A DNA stretch of 64,000 nt from NCBI RefSeq assembly GCF_044385915.1, contig NZ_JBISCC010000129.1:389184-453183 (forward strand), read 5' to 3'. Positions within the stretch are counted from its first letter, which is position 1, and every line of letters starts with the position of its first letter. The notes under the pieces are model-generated. The model made no database searches, had not been told where the DNA came from, and was given only the letters and a program-made list of their open reading frames with translations. Source of the stretch: Thalassobellus citreus. GTDB taxonomy: Bacteria > Bacteroidota > Bacteroidia > Flavobacteriales > Flavobacteriaceae. This document shows, one piece after another, positions 57,535 through 64,000 of this stretch. A program made the translations under genes and the position numbers.

Positions 57535-58494
57535 ATGAAATTAGTTACTTTTCAGAAAAAAGATGAATCAGTACATATTGGTTGGTTAAAAGGTGATGGT
57601 GTTGTTGAAATGCAAAAGGCAGATAAGCGTTTGCCAAATGATATGCTAACCTTTATAGATAATCATGAGGTATATTTTAAAATTATAAACGATAATAATT
57701 TAGAAAGTTTAGAAACACATTATAAATTATCTGAAGTTAAGTTATTAGCTCCATTACCCAATCCAAGAAGTTTTAGAGATTATGTTGCTTTTGAAGAACA
57801 TATGCTTAACGCATCTAAATCTTTTGGTCATAATGTAAGTGAAGCTTGGTACGATATGCCTATATTTTACTTTACTAATCATCAAGCTATTTATGGACCT
57901 GATGATAATATTAAACGACCAGTTGGTGAAGAGAAAATGGATATTGAATTAGAAATAGCTGTTATTATTGGAAAAAAGGGTAAAGATATAAAGGTGGAAG
58001 ATGCTGATGATTATATTTTTGGTTACACTGTTTTTAATGATTGGACAGCAAGAGCTATACAAAGAAAAGAAATGACAGTTCCGTTAGGGCCGCATAAAGG
58101 AAAAGATTTTGCGAATTCCATAGGGCCTTGTATTGTTACTAAGGATGAAATGGAGTCTTTTAGATGCTCTATTTCTCGAGAATCACATCCTAAACATTTA
58201 GCCATGCCTAAGCATACCGATGGTAGGCTAGATTTAAAAATGACTGCCAAAATTAATGGAAAAACCATTTGTGATGGTAATTATAAAACGGTTCATTATA
58301 CATTTCCAGAAATGATGGGGAGAGCTTCTGAAAACAATGTTACACTTATGCCTGGAGATATTTTAGGAAGTGGTACTGTTGGCTGGGGAAGTTTAATAGA
58401 GAATAATTTTTCAGTGCACAGGCCTCTAGAACCTGGAGATGTAGTAGAATTAGAAATTGATAACATAGGGATATTAAAAAATACAGTAGTTTGA
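57535..58494 (+). CDS. Fumarylacetoacetate hydrolase-family enzyme
   Basis: A 319-residue FAH-family protein. The N-terminal part is short; the FAH fold spans about 65-319 with RDYVAFEEHM, DIELEIAVIIGKKGKDI (metal-binding Glu pair), GYTVFNDWTARAIQ, GKDFANSIGPCIVTKDE and late GDILGSGTVGWGS. FAH-family enzymes hydrolyse acylpyruvates or hydrate 2-hydroxydienoates at the end of meta-cleavage routes. It is the last gene of the operon (17 bases after the monooxygenase) and is followed by a strong terminator. No aldolase or aldehyde dehydrogenase follows, so an acylpyruvase step would complete the path better than a hydratase. Confidence 0.9.
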   Translation: MKLVTFQKKDESVHIGWLKGDGVVEMQKADKRLPNDMLTFIDNHEVYFKIINDNNLESLETHYKLSEVKLLAPLPNPRSFRDYVAFEEHMLNASKSFGHNVSEAWYDMPIFYFTNHQAIYGPDDNIKRPVGEEKMDIELEIAVIIGKKGKDIKVEDADDYIFGYTVFNDWTARAIQRKEMTVPLGPHKGKDFANSIGPCIVTKDEMESFRCSISRESHPKHLAMPKHTDGRLDLKMTAKINGKTICDGNYKTVHYTFPEMMGRASENNVTLMPGDILGSGTVGWGSLIENNFSVHRPLEPGDVVELEIDNIGILKNTVV

Positions 58495-58530
58495 GTTAGT
58501 TTACTTTTTTGTGTTAATACTGTAAAAAAA

Positions 58531-58563
58531 AATGCCCAAAACAAATTGTTTTGGGCATTTTTA
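58531..58563 (+). terminator. Intrinsic terminator after the meta-cleavage operon
   Basis: Arms AATGCCCAAAAC (58531-58542) and GTTTTGGGCATT (58548-58559) with a 5-base loop, then TTTT. It is strong and closes the aromatic region. The rest of the 417-base gap (58560-58911) is AT-rich and shows only the promoter below. Confidence 0.88.
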
Positions 58564-58856
58564 TGTTCTATTAATGTTACAGTGTTTTCTGAATAGGTTT
58601 GTATTAAGCATGCTAAAACACCAATTATAACATTTTCACAAGGCCTTAATTTTTTTATATAATCTCTTTATAGAAAAATGAATGTTATTTTTAATGAATC
58701 TAGCTATTGCATAAGCTATTTATATACTAAATAACTGAGCAGAAGAAATTACTTTGTTATTTAGTATGTTTTTTAATGGGTAGCTAGTGTATTTAAATTT
58801 ACTATCTGTTTGAAATCTGTTATAAATAAAAAAAGACAAAAAAATCGATAAAAAGC

Positions 58857-58886
58857 TTGTTTTTAGCGATAAATTACATAAATTTG
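58857..58886 (+). promoter_or_regulatory. Promoter of the 58912 gene
   Basis: TTG at 58857-58859, 19 bases, TAAATTTG at 58879-58886: a full Bacteroidetes promoter match, ending 25 bases before the ATG. Confidence 0.65.
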
Positions 58887-58911
58887 TGATTTAAATCCTT
58901 AAATCTAAGAT

Positions 58912-59358
58912 ATGAATATTAGAATTGTGCTACTTAGCTTTAGCTTCCTTTTCATTACAAGTATTAGTTTTGCTCAAAAAAAGAAAGAAGCAAAAAGTAT
59001 AATTTCTAACGTAGCTATAAAGAAATACCACAATAAAGAAGATCTAGAACGTATGCAAAAAGGTGAATTACTTGTTTTGTATGTTGAACGTATTGAAAGT
59101 CTTGTTAAGTTATTACCTTATATTGCTTTTGCTACAAAACCTGGTGTTACAATGACTACCTTAGGAATACCAAATGATAGTGATAATAGAAAATCATTAG
59201 AAGATCAATTTGAAGCTACTGACGATTTTTTAGAATCAACAGGAAAGTTTCAAAGGCGTATATTACCATATTCTGATACAGATAATTTAATTGCGGCCAT
59301 TTTATTTTACGAAGAAACTATGAAATCTCTACACGAATATAGCGAATTCCACCAATAA
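58912..59358 (+). CDS. Hypothetical secreted protein
   Basis: A 148-residue protein with a signal peptide (about 1-22, ending ISFAQ). The mature part is mostly helical and charged: KKKEAKSIISNVAIKKYHNKEDLERMQKG-type start, ERIESLVKLLPYIAFATKPG, and a helix ending LHEYSEFHQ. I recognise no family. It is monocistronic with a good promoter before it and a strong terminator after it. Confidence 0.65.
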   Translation: MNIRIVLLSFSFLFITSISFAQKKKEAKSIISNVAIKKYHNKEDLERMQKGELLVLYVERIESLVKLLPYIAFATKPGVTMTTLGIPNDSDNRKSLEDQFEATDDFLESTGKFQRRILPYSDTDNLIAAILFYEETMKSLHEYSEFHQ

Positions 59359-59382
59359 TTAATTTTTATATAATTATTTAAT

Positions 59383-59417
59383 AAAAGAGATGATACAATG
59401 TATCATCTCTTTTTTAT
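59383..59417 (+). terminator. Intrinsic terminator after the 58912 gene
   Basis: Arms AAAAGAGATGATAC (59383-59396) and GTATCATCTCTTTT (59400-59413), perfect 14 bp with a 3-base loop, then further T. Confidence 0.9.
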
Positions 59418-59490
59418 TTATTAATTCAATGCATTTCATCGGTTATTATTTGTTAAATAATTGTTTAATTAGTGTATTTCATCGAAATAA

Positions 59491-59521
59491 TTGGTGTTTC
59501 ATGGGTTTTTTTATATTTTTG
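59491..59521 (+). promoter_or_regulatory. Promoter of the exported-protein / PorP-SprF operon
   Basis: TTG at 59491-59493, 20 bases, TATTTTTG at 59514-59521: a full promoter match, about 50 bases before the ATG at 59571. Repeated ATTTCATCG boxes lie just upstream (59433-59441, 59476-59484, and a variant at 59496-59504). Confidence 0.65.
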
Positions 59522-59570
59522 ATTAATGTTTTAAGTTCCCCAAATCTGCTTAAACGATAAATATTTAGTT

Positions 59571-60908
59571 ATGAAAAATTTTACATTTACAATATTGATA
59601 TTTCTCCTTGTTATTGGAAATGTCTTTGCTCAACAAGAAAAAGGAATAGTTGGTAGTAACAATTGGTTGTATAATTGGACAGAGTTTGAACCAAGTCAAA
59701 ATGATTATGGTGAGCCAACACAAATTTTAGCAGGTAATATTACTGAAGATTTAACACTTTCTAAAAGAGATACTTATTTGCTTTTAGGGAATGTTTTTGT
59801 AACTAATAATGCAACTTTAACTATTGAACCTGGAACTTTAATAATTGGAGATTATGATTCTAAAGCATCTTTAACTATTTCTAAAGGTTCTAAAATGATA
59901 GCAGCTGGATTGGAAACAGACCCTATTGTTTTTACCTCTAATAGAAGTGTTAAAAGAGCAGGAGATTGGGGAGGTTTAATTATTCTTGGTGATGCACCAA
60001 CTAATAAATTTGGCAATGGATCTGTATCTTCTTTTTATACGCAATTAGCGCAAGATAATTATGTAAACACAAATTATGGTGGAGAAAATTATCAAAGTAA
60101 TTCTGGAGTATTAAGATATGTAAGAATAGAATACGCTGGAAAAAGAATAAAAGCAGCTGGGTATTTTAACGGATTATTATTAGCAAGTGTAGGAAACCAA
60201 ACTGTTTTTGAAAACATTATGATAAGTCATTCTGCTGGAGATTCATTTGAGGTTATAGGAGGTGATGTTTGTTTAAACAAAGTTGTTTCTTATAAATCAA
60301 ATAGTAACGATTTTAAATTCAATTTTGGTGCCCAATGTAAAGTTGATAATTCATTAGCAGTAAGATCTCCATATATTTCAAGTAGTGAAGGCTCTAGGTG
60401 TATGCAGATTCTTTCTTATGATAAAAAAGAAATGGTAGATTTTACTAAAAAAGGCACTTCGGTTGTGTCTAAGAATTTAACATTAATAAATATTAGTGAT
60501 GATTTAAAATCAGACATTGAAATGGGATTAGTTAAAGAAGCCGTTTTTATAGGTCAAAATGCATCTCTAGATATGGATAAAAGTGTTATTTCTGGTTTTA
60601 ATCCAGCCGTTTTATTTGATGATAAAATTCAAGTTAATCAAGAGAGTTTAGAAAAAATCAAGTTTGCGAATATGTATTTTAATAATTGTAATGGAAACAT
60701 TTTTGTAGAGAACAATTCAAATAATGAAGATTTAGAAAACTGGTATGGTGATAGTGCTTTTTATAATGTTTACTCTAAAAGTGATAATTCAGAAACGTTT
60801 ATTGATTTAAAAAACAGCAAAAAACCAGACTTTAGATTACGTATTAATAAAATAATAGCATCTAAAGTTCATTATGCCTCTGAAGATTTATTAAGTGTTG
60901 ATGATTAA
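59571..60908 (+). CDS. Exported beta-helix protein
   Basis: A 445-residue exported protein with a signal peptide (about 1-20, ending NVFAQ). The body is a parallel beta-helix of the type seen in many Bacteroidetes surface proteins: LLLGNVFVTNNATLTIEPGT, PIVFTSNRSVKRAGDWGGLI, LGDAPTNKFG, RIEYAGKRIKAAGYFNGLL. I see no recognisable T9SS sorting domain at its C-terminus (it ends ASEDLLSVDD), so it may be periplasmic or retained by a partner. It is first of a set with a T9SS type B protein and a PorP/SprF protein. No catalytic motif is visible; structural or adhesive function is likely. Confidence 0.75.
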   Translation: MKNFTFTILIFLLVIGNVFAQQEKGIVGSNNWLYNWTEFEPSQNDYGEPTQILAGNITEDLTLSKRDTYLLLGNVFVTNNATLTIEPGTLIIGDYDSKASLTISKGSKMIAAGLETDPIVFTSNRSVKRAGDWGGLIILGDAPTNKFGNGSVSSFYTQLAQDNYVNTNYGGENYQSNSGVLRYVRIEYAGKRIKAAGYFNGLLLASVGNQTVFENIMISHSAGDSFEVIGGDVCLNKVVSYKSNSNDFKFNFGAQCKVDNSLAVRSPYISSSEGSRCMQILSYDKKEMVDFTKKGTSVVSKNLTLINISDDLKSDIEMGLVKEAVFIGQNASLDMDKSVISGFNPAVLFDDKIQVNQESLEKIKFANMYFNNCNGNIFVENNSNNEDLENWYGDSAFYNVYSKSDNSETFIDLKNSKKPDFRLRINKIIASKVHYASEDLLSVDD

Positions 60909-60970
60909 AGGTATTGCTCTATAAAAGAATAATGCACTTAGGTGTCTTTTATAAATAAAATTAATATCTA

Positions 60971-62410
60971 ATGAAGAATTATGCTATTATTAATCTATCG
61001 GTTTTTGTTTTTTTATGTTTATTTCAAACTATAGAGGCTCAAATAGTTATTAGTACACCAAGTTTAGGTTTTACACAAGCTTGTGCTAGTCCTTCTTTTA
61101 ATACGTATAATGTTTCATTTACTTTTTCTCCTGATACTTCATTAGGAGCAACAAATCAATTTATTCTTGAACTTTCTGATGAATCAGGCAGTTTTTCAAA
61201 TGCTACAGCTATTTATACAACAGCACAAGGAGCTATTACTTCGTCACCAGCTAATTTAACTTTTTCTTTTCCAACCACAATTGCAGGAGAAAATTATAAA
61301 CTTCGAATAAAGAGTACAACTCCAGTAGCAACTAGTACTGGTTCTGTTTCGTTTGCTGCTTATTATAAAATTCAAGATGAACCCTTTACTATTAATAATT
61401 TAATTTCTACGGGAGTATATTGTTCTGGTGGTAGTTATTTGTTAACTATTGATAACCCTGGAAGTAATTCAAATAATTCGCCCTTAAAATATCCATCACT
61501 TACCTTTAATTGGTATAAAGAAACGAGTCTTACTACATCTGTTTTTGTGGCTTCAGGTAACACTTTATCTGTAAATGAACCAGGAGTTTATTTTGCTGAA
61601 ACAAATTATGGTACGTGTACTTCACAATCATCTTCTAACCATGTAACAGTAAGTGAATCTACAACTGGAGGTATTTCTACAATTAGTTCTAGTTTAGGTA
61701 ATCCATACTGTTTAAGTCAAGGTGCAACAACATTAAGTGCTATAAACGCAAATGGATATCAGTGGTATAAAGATGGTGAAGTTATAACTGGTGCAACTAA
61801 TCAAATGTATCAAACAAACGAAGCTGGAGAATATTCAGTAGATATAGATTTAGGTGATTGTAATACAAGTGCTTCTATTAATTTAGAAAACACAGGATTT
61901 ACTAGTAGTATTGATGTTTTAGAAGTTAATCCTATAGAAGAAAATGAAACTTTAATTGCTACGGTAACAACTACTGCAGTTAATCCAGAGTTTGTATGGT
62001 ATTTAAATGATGTCGCTATATCTGGAGCCATCAGTAATAGTCATGAAGCTACTCAAGCAGGAAATTATAAAGTTGTAATTACTCAAACCACAGGATGTTT
62101 AGCGTCAACCGAGTTTCAATTTACAGTAAGTACACAATTTCCAAGTGTTGCAAATATTCCAAATTTAATAAGTCCGAATGGAGATGGTGTAAATGATACA
62201 TGGATAATTCCTCAGGAGTATGTAAGCGGAACAAATACAGAAGTTATAATAATGAGTGCTCAAGGAGAAGTTATTCTAAAAACCAATGATTATCAAAATA
62301 ATTGGCCAATAAATCAATTAGATTTTAAAGAGATAAACCCTGTTTACTATTATATAATTACAACCGAAGCTAACAATACAAGAAAAGGCTCTATAACAGT
62401 TGTCAAATAA
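60971..62410 (+). CDS. T9SS type B sorting-domain surface protein
   Basis: A 479-residue exported protein. Signal peptide about 1-23 (ending IEAQ). Then beta-sandwich/Ig-like modules with paired Cys, including two related units (LSAINANGYQWYKDGEVITG and TTTAVNPEFVWYLNDVAISG). The C-terminal about 90 residues form a type B (gliding motility-associated) sorting domain: PNLISPNGDGVNDTWIIPQE, VIIMSAQGEVI and a final RKGSITVVK. Type B cargo is exported by the type IX system and depends on a PorP/SprF partner, which is the very next gene (3 bases). A cell-surface role such as adhesion is likely. Confidence 0.88.
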   Translation: MKNYAIINLSVFVFLCLFQTIEAQIVISTPSLGFTQACASPSFNTYNVSFTFSPDTSLGATNQFILELSDESGSFSNATAIYTTAQGAITSSPANLTFSFPTTIAGENYKLRIKSTTPVATSTGSVSFAAYYKIQDEPFTINNLISTGVYCSGGSYLLTIDNPGSNSNNSPLKYPSLTFNWYKETSLTTSVFVASGNTLSVNEPGVYFAETNYGTCTSQSSSNHVTVSESTTGGISTISSSLGNPYCLSQGATTLSAINANGYQWYKDGEVITGATNQMYQTNEAGEYSVDIDLGDCNTSASINLENTGFTSSIDVLEVNPIEENETLIATVTTTAVNPEFVWYLNDVAISGAISNSHEATQAGNYKVVITQTTGCLASTEFQFTVSTQFPSVANIPNLISPNGDGVNDTWIIPQEYVSGTNTEVIIMSAQGEVILKTNDYQNNWPINQLDFKEINPVYYYIITTEANNTRKGSITVVK

Positions 62411-62413
62411 AAA

Positions 62414-64000
62414 ATGAAAAAATATCTATTACATATAGTCTTATTTTTCTGTTTTTCGCAACAGTTTTACTCTCAAGAGGGTGGGGTTGTTGCGTTTGAG
62501 TTACCTGTTAGAAATTCTTTAAAATTTAATAGATATGCTATTAACCCAACTTTTAGTTTTGTTAGAGAGCAAAATAAATATATCAGTTTTACTAATAAAA
62601 GGCAATGGGTTCAGTTTGATAATGAACCACAAACGTATTTATTTAGCTATGCAGGGAGGTTTAAAGAAAATATAGGGGCAGGAGTTGCTGTTTTTCAGCA
62701 AGATTATGGTGTGTTAACTACTTTTGGAGGTGTTTTAAATTTTGCTTATAATGCTGTTTTGGGTAGAGATAGTAATTTAACTTTCGGTATGAATCTTGGG
62801 GCTTATAAAAGTGGGCTAAATACAGGTAAAGTAATTACAAATTTTGATGATTTATCATTAAATCTCATACCTTCAAATACTATTTTTACTGTAAATCCTG
62901 GTGTAAATTATGGAACAGGATTTATAGATTTTGGAGTTTCTATAAATAATCTTGTTTCTTATAATTTAAAAACTTCAAAACTTATAGAAGATAATGCTGA
63001 GCAAAGTATACAAGGTCATGTTATGTATACCGGTTATTTGAATAGTCGTGGTTTTTTTGATGAAAGTAAATTCTCTGGAATAGTTAGATCTGAATTTAAA
63101 AAAGAAAAAACAGTTGTTTCTGGAATAATGATGCTAACAGTTCCTAAAGGAATATGGGCACAAGCAGGATATAATACACTATATGGTGTTTCAATAGGAG
63201 TAGGTTTGAATATTACCAATCAAATTTCATTGGAGTATAATTATGAACAATCTATGGGAGATTTATCAACCTTTGGGAATTCTCATGAAGTTACTTTAGC
63301 CTATAAATTTAAAAATGTATTTAAATATGATTACAGTGGTGATGATGATGAACAATCGGTATTTAATTCAGCTAAAAAATCAAGGCGTGTAATTGCAAAA
63401 TCAAAATCTTCAACAACAGAAAAAGTAGATAGAGCTGCTATAGCAGAAGCTAAAGAAAAGGCTAGGATAAAAGCTTTAGAAAAATTAAAGACAAAACAAG
63501 AAGCTAGAGCTAAATTAGTTGCTGAAGCAAAAGCGAAAAGAGAAGCTAAAATTAATGCAATAGCTGATGATAAGAACTTGACAAAAGGTTCTCAAGAAGC
63601 CAAAGAACAATTAGCTACTGAAACGAAAATAAAAGATGAAGCTAAATTAAAAGAAGAATTAGCTAAACAAAAATTAGCAAAGGAAGAAGCGGATTTAAGA
63701 TTAAAAGAAGAAGAGCAGAAGCGAGTTGAAGAAGCAACTAAGCAACGATTAATAGATGAAGCTAAAGCAAAAGAAGAGGAAGCATCCAGAGTTAAAATAG
63801 CTATAGAGCAGGCTAAAGCAGAAGAATTGGCTAAACAAAAATTAGCAAAGGAAGAAGCGGATTTAAGATTAAAAGAAGAAGAGCAGAAACGAGTTGAAGA
63901 AGCAACTAAGCAACGATTAATAGATGAAGCTAAAGCAAAAGAAGCAGAAGCATCCAGAGTTAAAATAGCTAAAGAGCAGGCTAAAGCAGAAGAATTGGCT
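62414..64000 (+). CDS. PorP/SprF-family T9SS membrane protein with coiled-coil tail (partial, 3' end outside window)
   Basis: Open from ATG 62414 to the window edge, 529 codons without a stop. Signal peptide about 1-21 (ending QFYSQ). Residues about 22-300 are a PorP/SprF outer-membrane beta-barrel: RNSLKFNRYAINPTFSFVREQ, FKENIGAGVAVFQQDYGVLT, VNPGVNYGTGFIDFGVSINN, LEYNYEQSMGDLSTFGNSHE. From about 305 it becomes a long highly charged Ala/Glu/Lys coiled coil, including two full copies and the start of a third of a 56-residue repeat. SprF-type proteins help export and anchor type B cargo; the upstream gene encodes such cargo. Some relatives carry an OmpA domain after such a tail, which would lie beyond the window. 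Confidence 0.85.
   Translation, partial: MKKYLLHIVLFFCFSQQFYSQEGGVVAFELPVRNSLKFNRYAINPTFSFVREQNKYISFTNKRQWVQFDNEPQTYLFSYAGRFKENIGAGVAVFQQDYGVLTTFGGVLNFAYNAVLGRDSNLTFGMNLGAYKSGLNTGKVITNFDDLSLNLIPSNTIFTVNPGVNYGTGFIDFGVSINNLVSYNLKTSKLIEDNAEQSIQGHVMYTGYLNSRGFFDESKFSGIVRSEFKKEKTVVSGIMMLTVPKGIWAQAGYNTLYGVSIGVGLNITNQISLEYNYEQSMGDLSTFGNSHEVTLAYKFKNVFKYDYSGDDDEQSVFNSAKKSRRVIAKSKSSTTEKVDRAAIAEAKEKARIKALEKLKTKQEARAKLVAEAKAKREAKINAIADDKNLTKGSQEAKEQLATETKIKDEAKLKEELAKQKLAKEEADLRLKEEEQKRVEEATKQRLIDEAKAKEEEASRVKIAIEQAKAEELAKQKLAKEEADLRLKEEEQKRVEEATKQRLIDEAKAKEAEASRVKIAKEQAKAEELA
63653..64000 (+). repeat. 168-bp in-frame tandem repeat in the SprF-like tail
   Basis: Units start at 63653, 63821 and 63989 (third cut by the edge), each 168 bp or 56 codons, each opening GAAGAATTRGCTAAACAAAA. 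The two complete units differ at about four or five positions only. The encoded heptad-rich sequence is ELAKQKLAKEEADLRLKEEE and onward. Confidence 0.92.

Noticed and set aside
1..64000. CRISPR arrays, tRNA or rRNA genes, prophage or transposase genes
   Set aside because: None could be recognised. The repeats seen are two tandem intergenic units, a protein-coding repeat and a large direct repeat, none with CRISPR-like regular spacers.

Overview
The window looks like the chromosome of a marine Bacteroidetes bacterium, most probably a member of the Flavobacteriaceae. The DNA is AT-rich. Promoters carry the Bacteroidetes -7 motif TAnnTTTG, and Shine-Dalgarno sequences are rare. There is a type IX secretion (T9SS) type B sorting domain next to a PorP/SprF protein, many lipoproteins, a TonB receptor with a carboxypeptidase-like N-terminal domain, and a menaquinone gene block. 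No rRNA, tRNA, CRISPR array, integrase or transposase was recognised.

Layout. 1-2778: CPBP protease and a small operon ending in an orphan histidine kinase. 2789-7473 (minus strand): RluA-type pseudouridine synthase, panB, a GH28 lipoprotein and L-serine dehydratase. 7474-14982: dnaK, small secreted proteins, an RlmI-type methyltransferase, a nitronate monooxygenase-like protein and an aldo/keto reductase. 15058-21078: a small carbohydrate/phosphate group (GH43, two DUF5060 lipoproteins of which one is a chimera with a beta-helix, alkaline phosphatase). 21160-26843: MarC, a DUF3857/transglutaminase protein, a 17-repeat LRR lipoprotein and a hydrolase. 27030-34003: thioesterase-menF-menD, DUF2853, a CvfB-like protein and mnmE.

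34111-58494 is the most distinctive part: about 24 kb devoted to aromatic compounds. A nine-gene minus-strand operon (pcaH-pcaG-pcaB-vanA-vanB-pcaDC fusion-pobA-pcaIJ fusion-pcaF) encodes the route from 4-hydroxybenzoate, and probably vanillate, through protocatechuate and ortho cleavage to succinyl-CoA and acetyl-CoA. Divergent from it are an AraC regulator, a cyclase-family hydrolase, a second AraC regulator, a TonB receptor without SusD, a sulfatase, an MFS transporter, a DUF3861 protein, an O-methyltransferase, and a four-gene meta-cleavage set (extradiol dioxygenase, alpha/beta hydrolase, FAD monooxygenase, FAH-family enzyme). I infer uptake and desulfation of a sulfated or methoxylated phenolic followed by ring cleavage.

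The strongest new observation is a bipartite element, GATTGATnnTGAAT-N15-TTGATTC-N21-[T/C]AnTTTTG, found with exactly the same spacing at 44831, 46981 and 54093. These sites lie upstream of the cyclase gene, the TonB receptor/sulfatase unit and the meta-cleavage operon. It defines a candidate three-promoter regulon, probably controlled by one of the two AraC proteins. It was not found before the pca operon, which has its own 21-bp palindrome.

58912-64000: a small secreted protein, then a beta-helix exported protein, a T9SS type B exported protein and a PorP/SprF protein. The PorP/SprF protein has a long charged coiled-coil tail built from near-identical 168-bp repeats and runs off the right edge. 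Dispersed intergenic repeats occur near 7.6, 19.8, 21.8 and 24.1-24.3 kb.
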